DNA of 11,564 nt, taken from the NCBI GenBank assembly GCA_913054055.1, contig CAJXIT010000079.1, forward strand, positions 1-11,564, written 5' to 3'. Shown piece after piece: positions 1 to 6,732 of this stretch. A program made the position numbers and the translations under genes. Below the pieces are notes generated by a model. That model had not been told where the DNA came from. It saw nothing but the letters and a program-made list of their open reading frames with translations, and ran no database searches. How positions within the stretch are numbered: position 1 is the first letter of the stretch; every line of letters starts with the position of its first letter. Source of the stretch: an uncultured Thalassolituus sp. (GTDB lineage: Bacteria; Pseudomonadota; Gammaproteobacteria; Pseudomonadales; Oceanobacteraceae).

Positions 1-170
1 TGCAAATGTGCGGGGACTATGCCACAACTATGGCCAGTGATTCCACTATTTTCAAGGCAAGGTGCGCTAACTTCTTAACTTTGTTTAAATATTAAGCTAA
101 ATCTAAATAAAAGCTAACCTTAAACCTCATTGTAGTCGCTATTTTACCTGCTCACACCCCGACCAAAGTA
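1..170. other. Region without a supported gene, downstream of miaA
   Basis: In most gammaproteobacteria hfq follows miaA on the same strand, but no Hfq-like start is visible here. Bases 61-125 are AT-rich. The plus strand is open in frame 1 from base 1 to a TAA at 76-78 (25 codons). This could be the tail of a convergent gene outside the window, but it has no recognisable motif. I see no convincing hairpin-plus-T-tract terminator. Confidence 0.5.
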
Positions 171-1136
171 TTAAGCATTCTTTAAGTAGGCAACCAAATC
201 CATTTCTTTTCCTAAAATCGACAGCGCATTTTCACTTAACTGAGCATCCAAACTATCCAGCCAGTGCAAGTTATCCCAACCACGAAGCCATGTGATTTGG
301 CGTTTGGCCAGTTGACGAGTGGCCACAATACCTTTGAATATCATTTCTTCAGAATCAATACGACCTTCTAAAAAATCCCATACCTGGCGATAACCCACCG
401 CTCTCACCGAGGGTAAATCTTCTTTCAGATCGCCACGGGCGTGCATGGCTTTTACTTCTTCGATGAAGCCGTGTTCGATCATTTGATTAAATCTCAGTTC
501 AATTCGTTCGTGTAAGGTTTTGCGTTCTTGCGGGGCAATGGCAAATTGAATCACGTTATAGGCAAGAGGCTGCTCTTCTTGCTCGGCCCAATGTTGGGTT
601 AAGGTTTTACCTGAAATCAAAAACACTTCATAAGCACGCTGCACCCTTTGTGGGTCATTTGGGTTCAAGCGTTCAGCGGATTCTGGATCTACTTTTTTTA
701 ATAATTCATGGATATGTTGTTTGCCATGTTCTTGTACCAGCTTTTCAATATCTGCTCGAATGTTGTCATCGGCGTTTGGTAGTTTAGCCGAACCTTCTAA
801 TAAAAATTTAAAATACAGCATGGTGCCACCCACCAATACTGGCACTTTACCTCTGGCGGTAATATCTGCCATTAATGCCAATGCGTCTTTTCTGAAATCC
901 GCTGCGCTATAAGGTTCTGCCGCATCTCGAATATCAATCAAATGATGAGGGTATTGCTCAAGCTCTTCAGCGGTGGGTTTGGCGGTGCCTATGTTCATGT
1001 CTTTATAAATAAGGGCGCTGTCTACGCTGATTAATTCACAGTTTAAGCGCTCATAAAAATCACAAGCCAGTGCGGTTTTACCGGATGCGGTTGGGCCCAT
1101 GATGAAGATGGCTGGGGGAAAGTTTTTTTCAGTCAT
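171..1136 (-). CDS. miaA: tRNA dimethylallyltransferase MiaA
   Basis: MiaA transfers a dimethylallyl group to N6 of adenosine 37 in tRNAs reading codons that begin with U; this is the first step of ms2i6A synthesis in the cytoplasm. The 321-residue product has normal family length. Visible motifs are the P-loop GPTASGKT (residues 14-21), the substrate-contacting segment DSALIYKDMNIGTAKP (39-54), DIRDAAEPYSA (68-78), VGGTMLYF (102-109), and near the C-terminus RAVGYRQVW and RQITWLRGW. The start ATG overlaps the TGA of a small upstream reading frame as ATGA, and only a weak GAG lies upstream, so translation is probably coupled. It is the last gene of the minus-strand cluster visible here. Identification is firm. 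Confidence 0.97.
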   Translation of the reverse strand: MTEKNFPPAIFIMGPTASGKTALACDFYERLNCELISVDSALIYKDMNIGTAKPTAEELEQYPHHLIDIRDAAEPYSAADFRKDALALMADITARGKVPVLVGGTMLYFKFLLEGSAKLPNADDNIRADIEKLVQEHGKQHIHELLKKVDPESAERLNPNDPQRVQRAYEVFLISGKTLTQHWAEQEEQPLAYNVIQFAIAPQERKTLHERIELRFNQMIEHGFIEEVKAMHARGDLKEDLPSVRAVGYRQVWDFLEGRIDSEEMIFKGIVATRQLAKRQITWLRGWDNLHWLDSLDAQLSENALSILGKEMDLVAYLKNA

Positions 1137-1270
1137 TTTTTTCTCATCGAGCTTGTCGGGCGCGGGGCACCCTCACACAAGTTTGGCCCTATTACTAATT
1201 TCATTGATTGCTCCCACATTATCGGGGACAGAGCACCTTCACACAGGTTTGGCCATTTCGCTAATTTCAT
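1133..1270 (-). CDS. Possible 45-residue ORF bridging mutL and miaA, built of a 22-codon tandem repeat
   Basis: The ATG immediately follows the mutL stop (TAAATG), and the TGA overlaps the miaA start (ATGA). The frame is therefore positioned for coupled translation with both neighbours. The product has two related halves, MKLAKWPNLCEGALSP (residues 1-16) and MKLVIGPNLCEGAPRP (23-38). In the shared PNLCEGA block the three base differences are all synonymous, and MKL uses identical codons. The C-terminus is basic (MRKK). No signal peptide, membrane segment or known domain is seen. Two explanations compete: a real small protein or coupling ORF, and an open frame that falls by chance across an intergenic repeat whose 66-base period is a multiple of three. 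I lean to the second but the coupling geometry is striking. Confidence 0.3.
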   Translation of the reverse strand: MKLAKWPNLCEGALSPIMWEQSMKLVIGPNLCEGAPRPTSSMRKK

Positions 1271-1285
1271 TTATTGGCCGCGCAT
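1155..1285. repeat. 66-base imperfect tandem repeat between mutL and miaA
   Basis: Bases 1155-1219 align without gaps to 1221-1285 at an offset of 66, with about 49 of 65 positions matching. The core 1167-1205 against 1233-1271 matches at 33 of 39. Shared blocks include CTAATTTCATT, GTTTGGCC and TCACACA. The mutL-proximal copy runs into the last mutL codons and stop (1271-1285), so the distal copy contains a diverged imitation of the end of mutL. Confidence 0.75.
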
Positions 1286-3199
1286 GAATAATTTGTCCAA
1301 CTCTTTCATGGAAAGCTGAGTCCATGTAGGTCGACCATGATTACATTGACCACTGCGCTCGGTGATTTCCATGTCTCGCAGCAAGCCGTTCATTTCGGCA
1401 ATGGTGAGCTGGCGATTGGCACGCACTGAACCATGACACGCCATGCTAGACAGTACTTCGTTTCTGAATTCGGTCATATGGCGAGACGAACCGGCCACGC
1501 GGAAATCTTCCAATACTTTTACCACCAGAGCTTCGCTGTTTGAGTTACGCAGCAAGATGGGCATTTGGCGAATCACTAGGCTTTCTGGCCCAAGGCGCTG
1601 TAGTGAGAATCCCAGTTTAGAAATTTCTTCTGCATGCTGTTCGGCCATGTCCGCTTGCTCGGATGATACATTGATGGTGTCAGGCACCAACAAAGGCTGT
1701 GAGGGAATGCCTTGCTCATCATAGGCGGTTTTTAAACGCTCATAAGTGATGCGTTCATGAGCTGCATGCATATCCACAATCACCATGCCCAATTGATTTT
1801 GCGACAAAATATAAATGCCATGTAATTGCGCCACGGCATAACCCAGTGGTGGCACTTCTTGCTGCTCATGGCTTTGCATGGCGGCCTGAGTGTCAGCAAT
1901 GGTAGACGGCATAGGAATGTTTGATGAAGCATTAAAGCCAGCATTGGAATGCATGGCACCATAAGTGGCCATTTGATTTTGTACTTGGTTTTCACCAATG
2001 GGCTGAGTGCCATTTTGAAAACCGGATTGCCAAGGTTGACCGACTGGTGACTGTCCGCTTTGATGCCCGCCCGCCGCACCGGACAACAATGCCATATTAT
2101 TTTGCCCAGCAAATTCACCTGCTTGCACACCGCTCACTTGAGGTTGCTGTTGCAAAGCGGCTTCGGTTTCAGCGCGAGCATTAGGGCCCGACTCAGGACG
2201 AACTTCTCCCAATGCTCGGTGCAAGGTTCTGAATAAAAAGTCATGGACCAAACGGCCATCACGGAAGCGTACTTCGTGTTTGGTTGGGTGTACGTTCACA
2301 TCCACTAAAGACGGATCCACTTCTAAATACAAAACAAAGGCACTATGGCGGCCATGATACAAAACATCTTGATAGGCTTGGCGAATGGCGTGGGCAACCA
2401 GTTTGTCACGTACGATGCGGCCGTTGACAAAAAAGTACTGCATGTCGGCCTGACTGCGACTAAAAGTGGGCAAACCTACCCAACCCCATAGCTTTAAGCC
2501 CGCTCCTTCCATGTCTATGTGCACCGCTTCTTTCATAAACTGAGCACTTAATAAAGTGGCCACACGTTTTTCTTGATCAAACTGAGAAGCACACTGACGC
2601 AAACTATGAACCACTTTTTGATTGTGACGTAATTGAAACGCCACATCGTATCGGCTGAGCGCCATGCGCTTCACCACTTCTTCTAAGTGATTGAATTCGG
2701 TTTTTTCGGTGCGTAAAAATTTGCGCCGTGCAGGAGTATTAAAAAACAAATCCCGCATTTCAACCGTGGTACCCACCGGGTGTGCACAGGGTTTGGTTTC
2801 AGTGGCCATGTCTCGGCCCTCTGCGCTGACTTGCCAAGCTTCTTCGTGGTCTTTTTCATGACTGCTCAGCACCAAACGTGATACCGAAGCAATGGACGCC
2901 AATGCTTCACCGCGGAAGCCTAAACTTTGCACCGCTTCTAGATCATCTAGCTCTTTTATTTTACTGGTGGCGTGTCGACTGAGTGAAAGGGGTAAATCGT
3001 CTTTCTCGATACCAAAGCCGTTATCACGAATACGGATCAGCTTCACGCCGCCCTGTTCAATGTCCACTTCAACACGGGTGGCGCCGGCATCCAAACTGTT
3101 TTCCACCAGTTCTTTCACCACGTTGGCAGGGCGCTCGACCACTTCGCCAGCAGCAATTTGGTTGGCTAATCTTGGACTAAGTATTTCAATTCGTTTCAT
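1271..3199 (-). CDS. mutL: DNA mismatch repair protein MutL (endonuclease type)
   Basis: MutL links MutS mismatch recognition to strand removal. The N-terminal GHKL ATPase shows LANQIAAGEVVERP (residues 11-24), ENSLDAGAT (33-41), IRDNGFGI (57-64), RHATSKI (75-81), SLGFRGEALASI (92-103) and GTTVEMRDLFFNTPARRKF (143-161). A flexible Gln/Asn/Gly-rich linker covers about 340-450. The C-terminal domain has the nicking-endonuclease motif DMHAAHERITYE (476-487) plus ACHGSVRANR (587-596) and CNHGRPT (619-625), which complete the metal site. These occur in bacteria lacking MutH and are absent from E. coli MutL. The start is ATG 3199, giving 642 residues and matching the family N-terminus. It is preceded by AAGGGG with a 9-base spacer and overlaps the TGA of a duplicated upstream fragment. 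An in-frame TTG at 3229 would add ten residues of duplication remnant and is unlikely. Confidence 0.97.
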   Translation of the reverse strand: MKRIEILSPRLANQIAAGEVVERPANVVKELVENSLDAGATRVEVDIEQGGVKLIRIRDNGFGIEKDDLPLSLSRHATSKIKELDDLEAVQSLGFRGEALASIASVSRLVLSSHEKDHEEAWQVSAEGRDMATETKPCAHPVGTTVEMRDLFFNTPARRKFLRTEKTEFNHLEEVVKRMALSRYDVAFQLRHNQKVVHSLRQCASQFDQEKRVATLLSAQFMKEAVHIDMEGAGLKLWGWVGLPTFSRSQADMQYFFVNGRIVRDKLVAHAIRQAYQDVLYHGRHSAFVLYLEVDPSLVDVNVHPTKHEVRFRDGRLVHDFLFRTLHRALGEVRPESGPNARAETEAALQQQPQVSGVQAGEFAGQNNMALLSGAAGGHQSGQSPVGQPWQSGFQNGTQPIGENQVQNQMATYGAMHSNAGFNASSNIPMPSTIADTQAAMQSHEQQEVPPLGYAVAQLHGIYILSQNQLGMVIVDMHAAHERITYERLKTAYDEQGIPSQPLLVPDTINVSSEQADMAEQHAEEISKLGFSLQRLGPESLVIRQMPILLRNSNSEALVVKVLEDFRVAGSSRHMTEFRNEVLSSMACHGSVRANRQLTIAEMNGLLRDMEITERSGQCNHGRPTWTQLSMKELDKLFMRGQ

Positions 3200-3291
3200 T
3201 TTAAAGCGCCCCTTTGGCCGCTCAACCAACTCTTATTGCCAGCCGCTATTTGGTTAGCCAGTCGTGGACTGAGTATTTCAATTCGTTTCAT
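3146..3291. repeat. Partial tandem duplication of the mutL 5' end
   Basis: Bases 3146-3199 (the true mutL start and first codons) align without gaps to 3238-3291 at an offset of 92. They match at 47 of 54 positions, including a perfect 20-base block at the start-codon end. All seven differences fall in third positions or in Leu/Arg first positions and are synonymous: both copies encode MKRIEILSPRLANQIAAG. Similarity resumes after a small indel: on the minus strand TGGTTGAGCGGCC (about 3216-3228) resembles the VVERP-coding stretch of the true gene. The upstream copy thus represents roughly codons 1-24 of a second mutL allele. Confidence 0.93.
3196..3291 (-). pseudogene. Duplicated mutL start: 31-codon leader ORF coupled to mutL
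   Basis: From ATG 3291 the frame encodes MKRIEILSPRLANQIAAG, identical to the MutL N-terminus. It then loses the MutL frame through an indel and runs on as NKSWLSGQRGALK before TGA 3198-3196. That TGA overlaps the true mutL ATG (3199-3197) as ATGA. The copy lies 35 bases after the LysM stop of the amiB remnant and has a weak AAGAG about 9 bases upstream, so it probably occupies the original mutL initiation site. As protein it can have no ATPase function. Its likely role, if any, is to bring ribosomes to the mutL start by termination and reinitiation. It can be read as a relic of a native or incoming mutL allele. Confidence 0.7.
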
Positions 3292-3326
3292 GGAGAAACT
3301 CTTAACTATAATTTGCAGATAGGGGC

Positions 3327-3566
3327 TTAAGTAGCAGGCACTTTGATCACTTGGCCTATACGAAGTCGCGAAGACTTCAACCCGTTTAATTTTTTCAAGC
3401 TGGACATACTGGTGGCATAGCGCTGTGCGATCACCGACAAAGTATCACCCGGTGCAATCACGTATTCTTTTATGCGATCACTTTTTTGTTTGATGCTGGC
3501 CAAGTAAGTACCTGGCGGAGGGGATTGCCGGAAATAGCGTTTGATGCCTTTAAAAATGGCATTTGC
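3327..3566 (-). pseudogene. amiB: Detached C-terminal part of AmiB with LysM domain
   Basis: This frame continues the amidase after the break. Starting near ANAIFKGIKRYF, the end of the last amidase helix, it passes through the family linker QSPPPGTYLAS into a single LysM peptidoglycan-binding repeat (YVIAPGDTLSVIAQRY through LRIGQVIKVPAT) and stops at TAA 3329-3327. It is in the +1 frame relative to the amidase ORF. Sequence upstream of about 3566 in this frame is only a shadow of the amidase frame. A TTG at 3602 and the overlap with the amidase stop could allow reinitiation, but the product would be a LysM peptide without a signal sequence. It is most simply a fragment of a broken gene. Confidence 0.8.
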
Positions 3567-4617
3567 GCGCTTCACTTGGGTTGGATAAAAAGCCTGTTTC
3601 AATTAAAACCGATGGAATGTCTGGCGACTTTAATACCGCAAACGCCGCTTGTTCTACTTTGCGTTTATGTAATTTAGAAACGCCACCCATGCTATTCAAT
3701 ACTGACTGACCCAACTCTAGGCTCATGCCCAAGGATGCGGTCATGGATAAATCCAGCAATACACCCGCCAGCACATCCTCTTTATCATCCAAACTTAATG
3801 CCCCTACACCACCAATCAAATCCGATGAGTTTTCTTTATCAGCCAGCCAGCGTGCCGCTTCACTGGATGCTCCGCGCTGCGACAACGCAAATACCGAACT
3901 GCCTTTTGCTTTGGGACTGCTAAACGCATCCGCATGAATCGAGATAAATAAATCGGCGTTGGATTTGCGCGCTCGCTTAGTGCGCTCACGCAAACCAATA
4001 TAATAATCCCCTGTACGAATCAACTTAGCCTGAAAGCCTTTTTCTTTTTTAAGATAGGCGGCTAGTTTTTTGGCAATGGACATCACCACTTTCTTTTCAT
4101 AAATACCACCGTGGCCAATGGCCCCAGGGTCTTCACCACCATGGCCCGCATCAATGGCAATGATAATATTCCGGTTGCCCTTAGTGGATTTTTTATCATC
4201 AATAACCGGTTTACTAACAACCGCCGGTTTTAGGGTTTTGTTTTTAGGGTAAAGGTCTACCACCAGCCTGTGGTTATATTGTTTGTTAGGGGCAAGTGGA
4301 AAGCTTTTAGGTTCAACCGCTTCGCGTAAATCCAATACAATGCGTAATCCAGTTTTGCCTCGGGTGCCCCAGCGCACACTTTTTATGGGGCCTGTTTGCG
4401 TAGGAAGGTCTTTGAGTTCGGTGAGTAACTTGCTGTTATCAATGTCGATAACCAAGCGGTTAGGTGAGCTCAGTGGGAAAATTCTGTGTTCTGCACGGCG
4501 GTCTAAATCAAATACCAAGCGTGAGCTTTCTGGGGCGTGCCAAAGCCTTAGCCCTTGCACATCGGCAAACGCTATTGACTGAGTTACGATCATTAAAACG
4601 GCTAATACAATACGCAC
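3550..4617 (-). CDS. amiB: N-acetylmuramoyl-L-alanine amidase AmiB, frameshifted before the LysM tail
   Basis: AmiB cleaves the amide bond between MurNAc and L-Ala in the periplasm to split septal peptidoglycan. Start GTG 4617 gives an export signal (residues 1 to about 18, ending SIAFA). An AMIN domain (about 20-125) targets the septum. A linker follows, then the zinc amidase domain (about 150-350). Ligands and catalytic residues are visible: H159 in DAGHGGEDPGA, E174 in IYEKKV, H228 in SIHADAF and E340 in LIETGFLSNP. The frame then runs through SEARKCHF to TAA 3552-3550. The LysM continuation lies in the +1 frame, and about a dozen residues normally between NPSEAR and ANAIF are absent. The active site is intact, but the last helix and LysM are lost, so the product may be unstable or mislocalised. 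The place between tsaE and mutL is the usual one for amiB. Confidence 0.9.
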   Translation of the reverse strand: MRIVLAVLMIVTQSIAFADVQGLRLWHAPESSRLVFDLDRRAEHRIFPLSSPNRLVIDIDNSKLLTELKDLPTQTGPIKSVRWGTRGKTGLRIVLDLREAVEPKSFPLAPNKQYNHRLVVDLYPKNKTLKPAVVSKPVIDDKKSTKGNRNIIIAIDAGHGGEDPGAIGHGGIYEKKVVMSIAKKLAAYLKKEKGFQAKLIRTGDYYIGLRERTKRARKSNADLFISIHADAFSSPKAKGSSVFALSQRGASSEAARWLADKENSSDLIGGVGALSLDDKEDVLAGVLLDLSMTASLGMSLELGQSVLNSMGGVSKLHKRKVEQAAFAVLKSPDIPSVLIETGFLSNPSEARKCHF

Positions 4618-4654
4618 GTTATTATCTTTTTATTCCCAATGATGTCATTTTTTA

Positions 4655-5116
4655 TTATTGCCACAGCTGTAATTGCTGCGTGCCTTTTTGTGTTAATGCT
4701 GTGATGCTAATTTGTCGCCCTTGTTCCCAAGGGGTAATCTCAAATTCAATATCCGCATCGGGCAATACCCCTTCGCCCTTTTCAGGCCATTCAATAAAGC
4801 TGATGCTGTCATCTGTAAAATAATCCCTAACGCCCATGAATTCTAATTCTTCAGGGTCGGCCAAGCGATACAAATCAAAATGATAGACCTGCAGGTTACC
4901 AAGCTCATAGGGTTCTACCAAGGTGTAGGTGGGACTTTTTACATTTCCCTCATGGCCCAAGGCTTGAATAAAGCCCCTGGTGAGCGTGGTTTTACCCATG
5001 CCCAAGTCGCCATTAAGGTGCATTACTACACCACCTGACAAGCTAGCGGCAGCCTGCTTGGCCCAAGCTAACATTTGCGCTTCATCTTTAAACTGCATGG
5101 ATAAAGGGGTTTTCAT
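4655..5116 (-). CDS. tsaE: tRNA threonylcarbamoyladenosine synthesis ATPase TsaE
   Basis: TsaE is the small ATPase that works with TsaB and TsaD to make t6A37 on ANN-decoding tRNAs. At 153 residues it has normal length. The Walker A loop is GDLGMGKTT (residues 36-44), followed by SPTYTLVEPY (61-70), the conserved FDLYRL (80-85) and a Walker B-like IEWPEKGE (108-115). The start ATG overlaps the nnr stop as ATGA, so translation is coupled to nnr. The amiB GTG follows 37 bases after the stop. The order nnr-tsaE-amiB is the standard gammaproteobacterial one. Confidence 0.96.
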   Translation of the reverse strand: MKTPLSMQFKDEAQMLAWAKQAAASLSGGVVMHLNGDLGMGKTTLTRGFIQALGHEGNVKSPTYTLVEPYELGNLQVYHFDLYRLADPEELEFMGVRDYFTDDSISFIEWPEKGEGVLPDADIEFEITPWEQGRQISITALTQKGTQQLQLWQ

Positions 5117-6732
5117 TTCAATAAATACCGAATACTTTCAATCACGTCTGATGCCAGCATGCCCGCTTGGCCTTCTTTTGCCGCTAAATCCGCGGCTGCA
5201 CTGTGTAAACACACACCACTGACCACCAAATCATGCAAAGCCTGATTAAACGTCGCTTCATTGGCGAAATGGGCATCATCAATATGTGGATTCAATCTTT
5301 GGGCCATTAAGCTGCCCATGATACCACTGAGTACATCCCCCATGCCGCCACTGGCCATGCCCGCATTGCCATCTTGGCAAATACTGGTGAGCGTTTCTGG
5401 TTTTAAATCGTCGGGTTTTATATCAGGGGTTGCTTGCAGCTCAGCCTCATCCGGCTCCATATCGCGGGTGCTGATTAAACTGCCCACGCCCTTCAATACC
5501 ACAGAGCTGGATAATTTTTTAGAGAGGTTTTTAGCCGCTTTAAAGCGACCCGCTTGCACGACAGCACCGTTACTTTTTAATAATCGTGCGGCCTCACCCG
5601 GATGTGGGGTGATCACACTGATGCGCTCAGCGAGATTATGAGAAATACGCCCTTTGGCTAAAATATTCAAAGCGTCCGCATCCAATAACACTGGCACATG
5701 GGTGGCCATCACTTGCTGCAGCAATTGCTCGCCCCAGTAGCTTTGCCCCAAACCCGGACCAATGACAATCACATCAGCACGATCCAATAAGGTTTGCAGG
5801 TCTTGCCCACTTTGCACCCCGTGCACCATGGCTTCAGGATAACGTGCTAATACCGCTGGCACATGTTCTGGGCGAGTGGCCACAGAGACCAATCCCGCAC
5901 CTGACTTTAAAGCTGCACCGGCTGCCAGCGAGATGGCGCCACCACAACCCAAATCCCCACCCACGATCATCACATGGCCAAAATGCCCTTTATGACTGTC
6001 TAATTGGCGAGGACCAAAGGCAGCAAAGTTTTGTATTTCTTTCCACGATTCCAAGCTCGCAATGGGCGCTTCAGATTCCCTTGCCTGCTGTGGCAAATTT
6101 AATTGGGCCAAACTGATCTCGCCACATACCACAGGGCCAGAACCGGTAAACAAGCCTTGTTTGTATTCAATCATGGTAATGGTGGCAGCCGCTTTTATGC
6201 TGCAACCTTGAATGGCCCCGGTAGAGGCATTTAAGCCGGATGGCACATCAACGGCTAATATGGGCAAGTTAGAATCATTGGCTTGGGAAATGAGGCCGGT
6301 ATAAGGCTCGCTGACATCTGAATTTAATCCTGTACCTAACAAGGCATCCACCACCACAATTTCAGACGAATGGAATTCGGGGTCTGTCCATTGAATATCC
6401 GCAGGCGCAATCACTTGAAGACCCGCTTGCAAAGCATCATCTGCTGCTTGCTTGGCCTCACCTTTAAGTGCATCAGGGTCACTAGTGAGAACCAATTTTA
6501 CCGCAATATCATGCTGAACAGCCAAACGAGCGATAACCAAACCATCGCCACCATTATTGCCGCCACCGCACAATACAATCAGCTGGCGCACATTGGGCCA
6601 ACGACTCAAAAGACTGGAAAATGCCGCCTCACCTGCTTGCACCATTAAACCGTAACCATCTACACCACATTGCTCAATGGTGCATCTGTCTATGTTTTTT
6701 ACCTGTGCAGCTTTATAAAGAGAAACACCCAT
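5113..6732 (-). CDS. nnr: Bifunctional NAD(P)H-hydrate epimerase / ADP-dependent NAD(P)H-hydrate dehydratase
   Basis: This enzyme repairs NADH and NADPH damaged by hydration: the N-terminal YjeF_N domain interconverts R and S hydrates, and the C-terminal ribokinase-like domain dehydrates the S form using ADP. N-terminal motifs are GGGNNGGDG (residues 56-64), VDALLGTGL (128-136) and VDVPSGLNAS (161-170). C-terminal motifs are SHKGHFGHVMIVGGD (246-260), GPGLG (325-329), DADALN (351-356), TPHPGEAARLL (375-385), VLKG (412-415) and GNAGMASGGMGDVLSGI (455-471). At 539 residues it is longer than the roughly 515 of E. coli. Extra sequence appears at about 421-453 (acidic, Pro-rich) and 482-500. ATG 6732 has a good AAGGA six bases upstream. 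It is the first gene of the minus-strand cluster and divergent from queG. Confidence 0.96.
   Translation of the reverse strand: MGVSLYKAAQVKNIDRCTIEQCGVDGYGLMVQAGEAAFSSLLSRWPNVRQLIVLCGGGNNGGDGLVIARLAVQHDIAVKLVLTSDPDALKGEAKQAADDALQAGLQVIAPADIQWTDPEFHSSEIVVVDALLGTGLNSDVSEPYTGLISQANDSNLPILAVDVPSGLNASTGAIQGCSIKAAATITMIEYKQGLFTGSGPVVCGEISLAQLNLPQQARESEAPIASLESWKEIQNFAAFGPRQLDSHKGHFGHVMIVGGDLGCGGAISLAAGAALKSGAGLVSVATRPEHVPAVLARYPEAMVHGVQSGQDLQTLLDRADVIVIGPGLGQSYWGEQLLQQVMATHVPVLLDADALNILAKGRISHNLAERISVITPHPGEAARLLKSNGAVVQAGRFKAAKNLSKKLSSSVVLKGVGSLISTRDMEPDEAELQATPDIKPDDLKPETLTSICQDGNAGMASGGMGDVLSGIMGSLMAQRLNPHIDDAHFANEATFNQALHDLVVSGVCLHSAAADLAAKEGQAGMLASDVIESIRYLLK

Noticed and set aside
1..78. Plus-strand open frame reaching the left edge (25 codons to TAA 76-78)
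   Set aside because: Too short and without any motif; could be chance or the end of an unseen gene.
1221..1236. ATCGGGGACAGAGCAC as half of a REP-like palindrome
   Set aside because: It recalls GGGGACAGA-type REP sequences, but no inverted partner is present nearby, so no REP element can be claimed.
1099..1287. Plus-strand 62-codon open frame with repeated HTxLAxxLIS pattern across the 66-base repeat
   Set aside because: It overlaps the miaA start antisense, has no ribosome site, and its repeat only reflects the DNA repeat, whose period is a multiple of three.
1780..2130. 116-codon frame overlapping mutL in another frame on the minus strand
   Set aside because: It lies wholly in the mutL linker and C-terminal coding region, with no motif and no ribosome site; a frame shadow.
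3200..3229. N-terminal extension of MutL from TTG 3229 (VERPKGRFK before MKRIEIL)
   Set aside because: The extension is encoded by the tail of the duplicated fragment; family members start at MKRI-type N-termini, and ATG 3199 has a better ribosome site.
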